From Oryzias latipes (lineage: Eukaryota > Chordata > Actinopteri > Beloniformes > Adrianichthyidae): DNA of 64,000 bases. A program made the translations under genes and the position numbers. Location of the stretch: the NCBI RefSeq assembly GCF_002234675.1, contig NC_019859.2, positions 3,317,240 through 3,381,239 of the forward strand, given 5' to 3'. Positions within the stretch are counted from its first letter, which is position 1. The number at the start of each line of letters is the position of its first letter. A model generated the notes under the pieces. That model was given only the letters and a program-made list of their open reading frames with translations. It had not been told where the DNA came from and made no database searches. This document shows positions 50,501-58,100 of this stretch, piece after piece.

Positions 50501-51586
50501 GTTTTATTTTATCCGTTTGAAAAGTGTATTAGAATACAGACGACATTTTTTCAGAGTCACACTCTTTATGAAACTGTGATATATTGTCTCTGTAACAGTT
50601 TCGAGATAAATCGTATTGTAAAACAGATCGTATACGGCATCTTTTCACCTTTTTCTTTTGCAGATTAAAGATCCATTACATAGCATTAAAGCATTGCCTC
50701 CTGCTGCTGTGAACAACAGTTTGTATTTTCTGTTTTCTGGTTAAATGTCTTCTGTCCAGAGTTAAAGTCAATCAGCTGAGTTTAAAAATAACCAAAACCT
50801 TTTCTGTTTATTCTCAGAGTTTAATATTTGTATTAATGTCTGAATAGAATCCTGTAAATGGCATTGACTGCCGCTGGAGTAAAAATGATGAACAGCTGTT
50901 GTTTTAAATGTCAGCGTAAACCATAAAGACTTCCTCTGGAGACCTGAGCCTTTTGTAGAAACGGGAAAGCTGCTCCAATTTCACTGTGAGTTGAGTTTGA
51001 ACTGTAAGGACATGAAAATGATTTTAGGCAGGTAGCCTGTTTATTACACCTAATAAAGTGGGGCTGTGACTTTATCTGTGAAACCGTCACACCTGAGAGT
51101 GACATTTGGCTCTTTATCTCCTAAATATAGGAGGATCACTCATTGACTTAAATTAAAATAGTTGCTTTTTTTGTTTGTTTTGCTGTTCTGTGCGTTTACT
51201 CAAAAGTCCTAAGATGAAGAACTTTTATTGTATTTCCTAAATTTCATCATATGTGTACTTGTGTGCTTGTTTCCTGCTCAAAAAGTCATATTATTAAAAA
51301 ATAAAATATTAAATAAAAAATGTTTTAAGTGTGTTTTTATTAGAATATTTAATAAACCTAAATGATTCATTATTAATAAAAAATCCTGAGCTCTGTTTTC
51401 TCTATAAAGCTCACATGTATCCATCAGACAATGTTGATGGAGTTTCAGATCAGCATTTTTATGAAGTCAGGAAGGTCAGATCCGTGGAGATCCTCCAACC
51501 TGCAGCTTCTTTCTGCTGGATCTCCTGAAACTCCAACAGTTTCAGACCCATCCATCCATGAAGCGCTGTTCACTCACCGGCATCAT
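23534..51586 (-). CDS. tp53bp2: Apoptosis-stimulating of p53 protein 2 (ASPP2/TP53BP2), 18 coding exons
   Basis: Coding exons in transcript order (plus-strand limits): 51578-51586, 40980-41127, 40681-40794, 38649-38731, 38416-38517, 38080-38257, 33644-33837, 33130-33294, 32812-33031, 31953-32072, 31738-31844, 27597-27993, 26658-27433, 26445-26582, 25087-25220, 24844-25010, 23749-23948, 23534-23575. Phases agree at every junction, giving 1097 residues; human ASPP2 is about 1128. Domains: ubiquitin-like/RA N-terminus (1-90; MMP from exon 1 joined to [18 protein letters not shown]); coiled coil (about 120-331; [13 protein letters not shown]); [11 protein letters not shown] (about 345); proline-rich middle with [21 protein letters not shown] and PPYPPPPYP (a WW-type ligand); the PP1 docking motif RVKF; ankyrin repeats (about 885-1017); and SH3 (about 1022-1085; [33 protein letters not shown]). 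ASPP2 binds p53, PP1 and polarity proteins through these parts. Details such as [18 protein letters not shown] favour ASPP2 over ASPP1. The 107-nt exon ([10 protein letters not shown]) has a weak GTCTGT donor and is the least certain. The fish paralog (a or b) is not settled. Confidence 0.93.
24000..24290. repeat. Possible dispersed repeat in tp53bp2 intron 16
   Basis: Phrases such as TACTCGATTCTGATTGGCTG and CACCCAATGTCAATCATTGG look like old fish interspersed repeat DNA, the latter a small palindrome. Family unknown. Confidence 0.3.
24403..24597 (-). mobile_element. TTAA-type MITE, decayed copy in tp53bp2 intron 16
   Basis: Closely matches the reverse complement of the intact copy at 61737-61920: TGCTATCTTAGATGACC at one end, AGGATAGCACAAGGG at the other, and the shared body (AGGTGGATAAAGGTGGAAAG, ATCCATGGACACCAGTGAAG). 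The outer bases of the left end are lost and no TTAA flank is kept. Confidence 0.8.
25480..25855 (+). repeat. Dispersed repeat family C, copy 2 (tRNA B-box-like motif)
   Basis: Matches 11975-12340 in order: TTCAACTATTAAAACGTTCA, GATTTCTGCCTCCATTGAAA, CGCTGGTTCGATACCCGGCT, GGTCAACTTTGATCATTTCT, AACCCTGCATTTTCTCCTGG. It runs straight into family A copy 3. Confidence 0.6.
25850..26305 (+). repeat. Dispersed repeat family A, copy 3
   Basis: Head TTTAAAGTGTTTCCAGTGGT, then ACATAGTTTCTGCAGAGCAG, and the tail CTTTTTCAAACAGCATTTTT and GTCCTCCACCAACAGAAGAA. Lies in tp53bp2 intron 14, between ankyrin-coding exons. Confidence 0.65.
28049..28103 (-). mobile_element. TTAA-type MITE, half copy in tp53bp2 intron 11
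   Basis: GGTAGGTCCAGATGACCCCA to CCTAGGATAGCACAAGGG followed by TTA matches one half of the 61.7-kb element. It sits only about 55 bases upstream of the acceptor side of exon 27597-27993. Confidence 0.75.
28423..29988. mobile_element. Non-autonomous DNA transposon with long inverted arms
   Basis: The ends are TGGAGTCCTATACTGTTCAT and its exact reverse complement, flanked on both sides by TA. The arms are about 28423-28750 and 29583-29988. They share the blocks TTTCACAATTTCATGATC, AATATTCCACATGATTA and TTCATGAAGAGCTTTTTCAG in inverted order. The left arm lacks roughly 60 bases found in the right arm. The 830-bp centre has no reading frame of note. TA flanks suggest a mariner- or ISL2EU-like integration, but the superfamily is not established. 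It sits in tp53bp2 intron 11. Confidence 0.85.
30480..30965 (+). repeat. Dispersed repeat D, copy 1 (LINE-like 3' end)
   Basis: AT-rich block ending AATAAACCATTTCAAATCAA. The reverse complement of 61055-61520 matches it over several hundred bases (for example ATAAAATGGTTACGGTATAA, ACAGGGGTGGGATTATATAA, CTAATTATCCTAAGTTTGAT). Probably the 3' UTR of a LINE; no coding part. Lies in tp53bp2 intron 11. Confidence 0.7.
32200..32560 (-). repeat. Dispersed repeat in tp53bp2 intron 9, related to the 17.6-18.5 kb DNA
   Basis: The reverse complement reads TTTTGAAATATCTTTTTTGA, TTTGGCCCCATTC and GCTGTGATGTCATC, matching the tail of the MITE at 18160-18500. CAACCACAACTG matches 18085-18105. A run of 13 C lies near 32217. 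Confidence 0.45.
34500..35430 (-). mobile_element. L2-like LINE, 3' fragment
   Basis: The minus-strand frame at 35427-35050 carries reverse transcriptase motifs: [35 protein letters not shown] (the FADD catalytic box) and [19 protein letters not shown]. After an internal deletion the frame continues as [20 protein letters not shown] and then the typical L2 tail ([44 protein letters not shown]) to about 34640. The copy ends in GAAAGGCACTTTACATAAAA near 34510. It is dead: the 5' half is missing and the frame is shifted. Lies in tp53bp2 intron 6. Confidence 0.9.
35485..37770 (+). mobile_element. CR1/Rex1/L2-clade LINE, 5'-truncated copy
   Basis: An opposite-strand LINE follows the L2 fragment directly. 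Its longest frame (36161-37255, 364 codons) covers most of the reverse transcriptase: [58 protein letters not shown], the catalytic [23 protein letters not shown] and [15 protein letters not shown]. The C-terminal tail ends near 37255. Upstream pieces at 35486-35671 ([20 protein letters not shown]) and 35940-36160 ([20 protein letters not shown]) belong to the same ORF in shifted frames. The endonuclease is absent. The 3' end is CCCATTGTGGGATTAATAAA with a CTAT microsatellite tail at about 37757-37770. Confidence 0.9.
37800..38025 (-). repeat. Dispersed repeat family A, copy 4
   Basis: On the plus strand CTCTGCAGAAACTATGTTCT, AGAAGACAACACAGG and CCCATGGGAACGCTCTCAAA are the inverted family head, and GCCCACAACTCAGAGG the middle block. 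Lies in tp53bp2 intron 6, 55 bases from exon 38080-38257. Confidence 0.65.
39560..39825 (+). repeat. Probable LINE 3' tail in tp53bp2 intron 3
   Basis: Ends TGCAAGTGACAATAAAGCTT and CTATCTAT, the form of fish L2/Rex-type LINE tails with a polyadenylation-like signal and a short microsatellite. No coding part. Confidence 0.45.
43735..43985 (-). mobile_element. tRNA-headed SINE
   Basis: On the minus strand a tRNA-like head has an A-box-like TGGTTGAGCAGG and a B box GGTTCAATCC about 30 bases further on. It is followed by a body (TCGTTGTGTCCTTGGGCAAG, GGCGTGGCCCCACCGCCATG, CCAGGGCAGCTGTGGCTAC) that ends GTGGGAATGAATAATGG. This layout is common in percomorph fish SINEs. It lies in tp53bp2 intron 1. 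Confidence 0.7.
45400..45550 (+). repeat. Dispersed fish repeat fragment
   Basis: GGCGTTGCTGGAGCCTATCC, GGGACATCCTGGACAGGTCG and CCAGTCTGTCGCAGGGCC form a phrase found all over teleost genomes. A related fragment in the opposite orientation lies at 54380-54510. Family name not certain. The following stretch, 45590-46010, is also repeat-like but unrecognised. Confidence 0.5.
49535..50085. repeat. Dispersed repeat family A, copy 5, with inverted ends
   Basis: The left end has AAGTGGTCCCAGTGGACTTT, then TTCTAGAACATAGTTTCTGC and AGAGCGGCAGGAGTT. The right end has CTCCTGCTGCTCTGCAGAAA, CGATGTCCTAGAAAACGACA and then CAACATCGTAATTAAAGG, which is the same head inverted. This copy shows best that the family has terminal inverted repeats of roughly 100 bases. 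The centre includes CCGCTAGCTTACATCCCC, the block that is doubled into a hairpin in copy 1. Confidence 0.65.
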
Positions 51587-51960
51587 GTTGCCTCCTCCCT
51601 GCCGCATCCAGACTGCAGCTAAAGTCATCAACAGCCTCCGCCGTTAGATGTCCGCCTCAGAGCCTTGAGGGATTTTTTTTTCCCTCCGTAGATTATTTCA
51701 CCTCCTGACCGACCTGTTGCAGAGATACATACAGCCGGCGGCCCTTCGCCGCTCCGCTGCCCGGTACTGGAGGGGGGGTAAAACCCGCAGAGCGTCCCGG
51801 ACGGAAGCTCCGAGTGGAGCAGAGACACTGAAATTATGATTCTATAGATAAACAGAGCAGAAACACAAAGAGGGAGCTGCTCCCCGCTGTGCTGTAATCC
51901 CGTACAGCATCCGCCAGCGGAGTGAGCGCGTGCCCGGACCGTTACAAGACCGCGCTCGAG
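51587..51960 (-). promoter_or_regulatory. tp53bp2 5' UTR and GC-rich promoter region
   Basis: Upstream of the tp53bp2 ATG the sequence becomes GC-rich with many CpGs (about 51640-51960: GCCGGCGGCCCTTCGCCGCT, GTGAGCGCGTGCCCGGACCG), unlike the AT-rich DNA on both sides. This fits a CpG-island promoter. No TATA box is obvious; the start site cannot be placed. Confidence 0.6.
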
Positions 51961-52679
51961 AGAGGCTGCACAACATCCGGTGCATTACTTCAAAACAAGA
52001 GCATGAAAACAAGAGTCGTTGTCAACGACAATTCCGAAAGTATATATTTTTTTATTTTTTGAATGTTCCAAGTTTTACCTGCCTGACTGTAACAAATCAT
52101 ATTAACACTCGTTTTACTGTTTTTGATATTTTTTGTTGATTTATTTTCCTTATGCGTAATAGCTCATACTCTAGTGCTGTTACATGTCATGTTATAAATA
52201 ATTTGATTCATGTCATAATTTGTGTTTGACAATACGATTCAAAGTTGTTGTTGGTTCATTTTTTAACAATCCAATTCACTGACCTAAAATCGATCGAAGA
52301 CATCTTTAGCCTAAACTTCAACCAGTGTGACTAAATACCTGGAACTAAACATTGCCAGAGACATTTTCCAGATTCCTTGTATTTCTTGCAAAATAATCAA
52401 ATTGAATATGTGTTCAAACACATAAATTAATATGAATTAATGACAAATCTATTCACCTTTTAGCCTGATTTAAAATTATTTGATTTTCACAAACAACAAA
52501 TAAAATAGTTCGACATAACAAACATAAAGACAACAATAAAGCGCATGGAAAAGGAGTGGGTAGTAGAAAACGTACTTATTCCCACCCCCAATTTCAGATT
52601 GAAGCTTAAAAAATCTCTTGCTTGTTGTCTATAAGTTTTGCCTTTTTTTCTCTTAAAAACAAAACAACTTTGTGCCTTT

Positions 52680-52793
52680 ATTTTGAAATCGGAAGTACTA
52701 TGTTTGACTTCCTGAAAGTGACGCTGAGGGGCGAAATAAACACACGTGGAAAATGAAGCTCCGACTTCGACTTTAAGCACTGTTCCACGTCAG
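52680..52793 (+). promoter_or_regulatory. Candidate promoter and non-coding first exon of rrp36
   Basis: The DNA just before the rrp36 ATG at 55165 has a good acceptor (TTTTTTATGTTCTGCAG ending at about 55128), so an upstream non-coding exon is likely. A candidate is the segment ending CCACGTCAG/GTAGGAT with the donor at 52794. It holds a CACGTG E-box (52743-52748), the usual MYC/MAX site and common at ribosome-biogenesis genes, plus a seven-codon upstream ATG frame from 52753. The exon is inferred from splice sites only. Confidence 0.35.
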
Positions 52794-53297
52794 GTAGGAT
52801 TAACGTAATGTCTCTCACAGAATGCTACAGTTTAATGTGTTAAAAATAATAATAATAAAGACGTTTGTGCTCTGTGTCATTTTAAAGGGCTTAAACAAGC
52901 TAGCATCGCCGGTGGTATATGGTTAGCTAGCTTCATGGTGGAATCGACAAAATTAAACGTTGGGGAGAGTTGGGGATATAGGCATAGGTTTTTTCTTCCT
53001 TGTGTTGAAAGTCTTACGTAGTTTGTTTCCTTTGAAGTTTACCGTCCCAATCAATAGCAATTCATGTATATATGTCGGTGAGTTTCCTAGTTCCTTCGAT
53101 CTTATTATATCATGGATGAATTTGTGTTTATATGGGACTCAGATATTGAAATAATATAAGGAGCTCCTCCTGGCTGGATGCAGGTGATGCCTTAATTCTA
53201 ATCCTGAGGAGGTTTGAAAGGCCTGCATGTAGTTTAAAACCCCATTGATTGCTCTGCTCAAATAGACCAACAGTAAGCACCACCAGGTTCTACAACC

Positions 53298-54111
53298 CAG
53301 TGTTTTTCAACCAGTGTGCCGCGGCACACTAGTGTGCCGTGGGAAATTGCCCTCATTAACTGATCTAAAAACATTTCCCATCTCCAGGATTTTAGCTCTC
53401 TGTTCATCCAAACAGGCCCTGATAAAACACTGAGGAGTTAGGAATATAAAAGATCGTAAAATACCTTTTCTTTGCGTTTATTTTATTTTATTAAAGACAT
53501 TTTGATAAGAATGACGTACCGCGATTCAGCTGCACCTTCGGCTGTATTTTGGAAAAGTCCCGTGTTGGGGGGGTTAATCACATGTCATCGGTCTGACCAA
53601 TCAGAAGTGGTTAAAGTCTTCACTTCCTTGTCCCGATTTAGCTCGTAAAGTCGCTCAGTTCTAACAGAAATACCAGCTAAAGCTGGTATTAGCGGTGTAG
53701 CTTTCCACAGAATCCGGTATCAGACCGTGGAACAAGTGAACAAAACAACGAAGCTCCGAAAACCGATCTTCGGCCGTTTTATGCACTATATTTCCCATGA
53801 TGCATTGGGTTGTGAGAGTGACAGCGCAAAAGGAGATCTGTTGTTAAACGTCTTGAAACTAACGAACACACATCAAACTGTTTTTAAATCTTCTAACTTA
53901 ACTTTTATTGCATCTTTTAGAAAAAAACAGCTGCAGTTTCCAGCTTTTTCGGTAACAATTATCTCAAAAATGCATGTGAGATTGTGCAGGGGCTGTAGAT
54001 CAATACAGACTATGAGTTTCTCCTTTTTTTAATTTTTGGATGCTGGTGTGCCGCGGGATTTTTTTTTAAGGTTAAAGTGTGCCGTGGCTCAGAAAAGGTT
54101 GAAAAACACTG
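53298..54111. mobile_element. Non-autonomous hAT element with target-site duplication
   Basis: Starts CAGTGTTTTTCAACC and ends with its exact reverse complement, GGTTGAAAAACACTG. Inside both ends is a GTGTGCCGTGG-type block. The flanks are CTACAACC (53290-53297) and CTATAACC (54112-54119), an 8-bp target duplication with one difference. The length is 814 bases and no transposase frame is present. The TIR type is that of Charlie-like hAT elements. Confidence 0.88.
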
Positions 54112-54310
54112 CTATAACCAATGCATCAGTTAATTTCTACATTACTTATTTTTTCTAGCACGTCCTGTTTTAAATGTTGTTAAGAAACAAAAAACACGAG
54201 TAAAATCAAGATTTTATTCATGTATTTTAAATAAATTAAATTATTAGTTGTTTTTTAAAATCTTGTAAACAGGCTTAAAACTGCCGCCTGGTTACCAAAC
54301 TATCACTGGA

Positions 54311-54311
54311 C

Positions 54312-54347
<36 letters not shown>

Positions 54348-54376
54348 CATTATTATTATTATTATCATTATTATTA
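54311..54376. repeat. ATT/TTA trinucleotide microsatellite
   Basis: About 20 units of TTA with a few CAT interruptions; a shorter run lies near 54535-54560. Confidence 0.9.
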
Positions 54377-54649
54377 ATTGTCCAAAGGTGTGCATGGGTG
54401 TGTGATTGTGTCACTCTGACAGACTGGCAACCTTTCTCCTGCTTTCGCCCACAAGGGGCTGGGATAGGCTCCAGCAGCCCTGTTACCCCAAAACGGTCGA
54501 GAACATTAATGGAGAAAAAAATTACTATTTTTTTTGTTATTATTATTATTATTAATATTATAGGCAATTTCAAACATATTTATTATGATCATAAACATAA
54601 TCCACCCTCAAAAGCTCGTAATTTTGACCTAGAAGCTAAAGTCGGCGAC

Positions 54650-55045
54650 CCACAAGCTTCCTGCTCCGCTCCATTCTGGTGCTTCATCTTTTAGACAAAT
54701 TGATCCGTGAACGTCCCTGTTTTCCTCGTCTGAGCTGCATCCTGGACCTAAACTGTACGGCTGGATGGCTCTGTTATTGCTCGCCATTTTTGTTAGGTTA
54801 GGGTTGTGAAGGGATGTAAGCTAGCAGGAGAGAGTGTAAACAGGTGGATGATGGGAAGTGGGAGTGGGCTTACTCCACTGCAGCAATCCCACCCTCGACT
54901 CGGAGGTGAATTTCCACTGAAGTCCTGCTGCTCTGCAGAAACTATGTCCTAGAAAACGACCCCGTGTTTTCTTTTTTTTAAATTTAGGCTAAAGTCTGTA
55001 CAGTCATACTGAAAAGACCAGTGGGAACGCTTTGAAAGCGGATCA
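54650..55045 (-). repeat. Dispersed repeat family A, copy 6
   Basis: On the plus strand GGATGTAAGCTAGCAGGAGA, then CTGCTGCTCTGCAGAAACTA, TGTCCTAGAAAACGACCCC and AAGACCAGTGGGAACGCTTT are the inverted family blocks in order. It ends about 80 bases before the acceptor of the rrp36 start exon. Confidence 0.65.
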
Positions 55046-55164
55046 AAAGAGGATCCTAGTGGAACTAATTTGACTGAATACTGTCAGAAATAAAACACAG
55101 ATTAAAACTTTGTTTTTTATGTTCTGCAGTTTTGTCAGGATTCTTTAAAACGACTTAACAGAAA

Positions 55165-58100
55165 ATGGGAGACAAAGTGAAAAAGAAGACGATTGTGGCG
55201 AGCAGCGAGGATGAAGACTCTGACGTGGAGAAGAACTTTGCCCTCCTGACACGCAGACAAGGAGGGCAAGGAGGGATTGAGGAGGGTGACCATCGTGCCG
55301 AGGAAGAGGAGGAAGACGGTGCAGAAGAAGTTGGAGACGCGAAGGAATCAGAAAGTGAAGAAGAGGAGGACGATGGAGTCGACAAAAGTAGAATCGGTAA
55401 ATCCTTTGAGGAGGACCTGAGTGACGACGATGACAGTCCAGATGGCAGTGATGATGATGATGATGAAGATGATGATGACGATCGTGATGGGGGTGGCAGC
55501 AGTGAGATCCGGACAAAAGAAGACGTCAGAAAGGGTGAGGTCATTTACAGTTTCAGCTTGTGGCGCCGCTGGCTCACAACAGCGAGAAAAAACGATCAAT
55601 ATGAATGTAGATTTTCATCATTTTTCCCAGTCGTTGATGAGATGGTGATACATGTAAACCTTTTTTTAAACAAAGTAAAAATATAAGTCTTTGCCTCTGG
55701 TTTGTCTGCTTTACGGCGCCTCAGTTTATGATTGAGGTCATTGAAGTTTAGAAAGACTTGGTGTTGAAATTCTAAGAGAAACTTTGTTCACAGAACGACT
55801 GACTTCAGGTTTTTTTTTCACCATTAGCTTGGAAGATGGAGGGGGACTTTGCTTAAAGTCCCCCTCCGATGAGGGAGGGGGCCTTAGACGTGTACTTGTG
55901 GTCTTTTTTCTTACGAAAGAGAACAAATGTACGGTAATAAAAAAATAATTTCATTTTTGCATTTCTAAGTATTTTTCATTTTAAATCGCTGATGTCACAG
56001 CGGCCCAGCATTGCACGTGCTCCCTGATCTTCCCCGTCCAGCGTGCACATCATCTCAGGCGCAGCAGAAGAGCAGATGGCACATCGCCGCGCGGCCTGCA
56101 CGTGTTTTAAGAGCGTCCAAGGCCGGACTTTGTTGTTGTGTCCTCCGCATGTGTGTCGTCTCTCTGACCGAGTTTGAAGGCTTGCTGTCCCACATTAAGC
56201 ACAGAGGGTAAAAATAAAAACAAGAATAAAATCAGTAAAATCATTATTGCCTCCATGAAAATAAGTTCAGGCTGGCTCCCCGTCACGCAGCGGCTCTCCG
56301 TCTGGCCGCCAGCTCGCCTCCCGGGAGCCGGCACAGTGATCGGGTCGCTCCAGCTCCATCCGCCCTGCCACAGACGGTCCAGGGTGTAGCGGGACGACTA
56401 CTGTTGGACAGTTTGGTTCAGACGGGTACCAAATTGCGTGACGCTGCTGCCAGACCTTGGTGCCACACCCGTCCCTTAAATTTCACCGCTGGACCTCAGA
56501 CGCCGTCTTAAACATCGACTTAACATAGAAACTGTCCGGCTCTGCCTCGTGAATCGCGTTGGGCGTGAACGCAGCTCCAAGCGTCCGTGTGGCCACACGA
56601 ATGTGGAAAATTCTGTGCGAATAGTCGCTTCATTTCTGCCGTTTCATTTTGTTTTCTTTTTTTTTTAGTTGCTGCCTAGAAAAACCAGAGGCTTTCTTTT
56701 TGTGTTTTTACTTCTCTGATGCAGACAGGAACAGAACTCCAGCTTCTGAGATCTGTTGAAAAAAATGTTTTGCAGACATCACGTTTGGAGCTGAGCTTTA
56801 CATATTTCCACTCTGCTGAATTGGTGTTTTAACAAAACCAAGCTCAGTGTGGCGATAAAGAGTGTGTGTGTGTGTGTGTTGTACTAAGCTGATAAAGCTG
56901 TGACCAAGACTTACTTTTTTCTTTGACAATGTTCTTTATTTTTATTTTTTTAAGGCGTAGATTTCTGTGTTTTTATTTAAACCTCACCTGTTTCAAAGCT
57001 GCAGCAAAGAAGATCTCGTGATCAAGCTATTTGTCTTCTCTTAAAACTGTAAATTTACTGTAAATATAAATTTACAAAATGCTGTAATGGATAATCTGTC
57101 ATTTTTTGGTGAGTTTGTAAAGTAGGTTTAGGTTTATTTACTCTTTTCAACAAAAAATGAATCTCTGGTGCTTAATGTTATCTTAGAAGAAGCCTTTTTT
57201 TTGCAATAGTGTATGATAAAGTTGATGAAAGCATAACATTAATGAACAGCATGAACAGATGGAGATGCAGCGGCTTTTTGTCTGAGCTTTTATTGCTGAC
57301 AAATAAGGAAATTTGATGGTTGCTGTTGCGTCAGTTGGCCACCAGATGTCACTGTTATTTGCTAAATTGAAAGTCTGGAATCTTCTTTATTTCACCCGTA
57401 TTTTTATTTTCTTGTATTTAGGGAAGTGTCGTAAAAATGGCAAAAGGATTTTTTTATGTCACATTTGGTAAATCAGTTTCAAATCGCACACATTCCGGTT
57501 TAGAATAGAGTTGGAACATTACGTCATGGATCAGAAACAACCATTGTCTCTGTCTTTTTTGCTGCGTTGGCTTTTTAAAATCTTGACGTTTGTGATTTTT
57601 GGAGAAGCGGGACGTTTTTTTTTTTGCTTTGCTCTATGTGTTCATAAAGGTTTTAAATGAATCATTTTAAATCCATGTTTTAAGTTTTAATATTAAAAGC
57701 TTTGGGCTTAATGATTGCATGTTTAGCTGGGCATCACTTTTAAATTCTGTTTATTTCAGCGGCAAGTCTACTTTTAAAAATTTCATTGCTGGTTAACAAA
57801 GTTGGAACTCAGGAAAAAAAAAACATGAGAAATATAATAGAAAATTACCCTAAAAAGTTATTTTGAGGATTTTAAGAATTACATCTTGTGTGTTGAACAT
57901 CCATGCAAACTTTTTCACTGATTTTTTTTATAGCGTGTATACAATTTGTAAATGCAGAAAACAGCATTTATGAAGGGAAAACATGACAAAGCACTTTATA
58001 AAAATCTTTTAAGTCTTACTGGACAAAGAAAAGAGAAAACACACATAACACAATTTTAACATCATTTCGGTTGACAATGATGTGGCCCTTCTTTCTTGTC

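Larger units (their letters stand above)
41128..51577 (-). other. tp53bp2 intron 1 (10.4 kb)
   Basis: Separates the three-codon first coding exon from the rest of the gene. Besides the SINE at about 43.7 kb, the family A copy at 49.5 kb and a poly-C run at 48321-48337, it is AT-rich DNA in which I see no further gene. At 43018-43080 is a repeat phrase shared with 21495-21560. Long first introns often hold regulatory DNA, but nothing specific is visible here. Confidence 0.6.

Noticed and set aside
54292-54573. Asn-rich minus-strand frame
   Set aside because: Translation of the TTA/ATT microsatellite next to a repeat fragment.
55145-55544. Ser-rich and His-rich minus-strand frames opposite rrp36 exon 1
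   Set aside because: Created by the reverse complement of GAT/GAG acidic codon runs.
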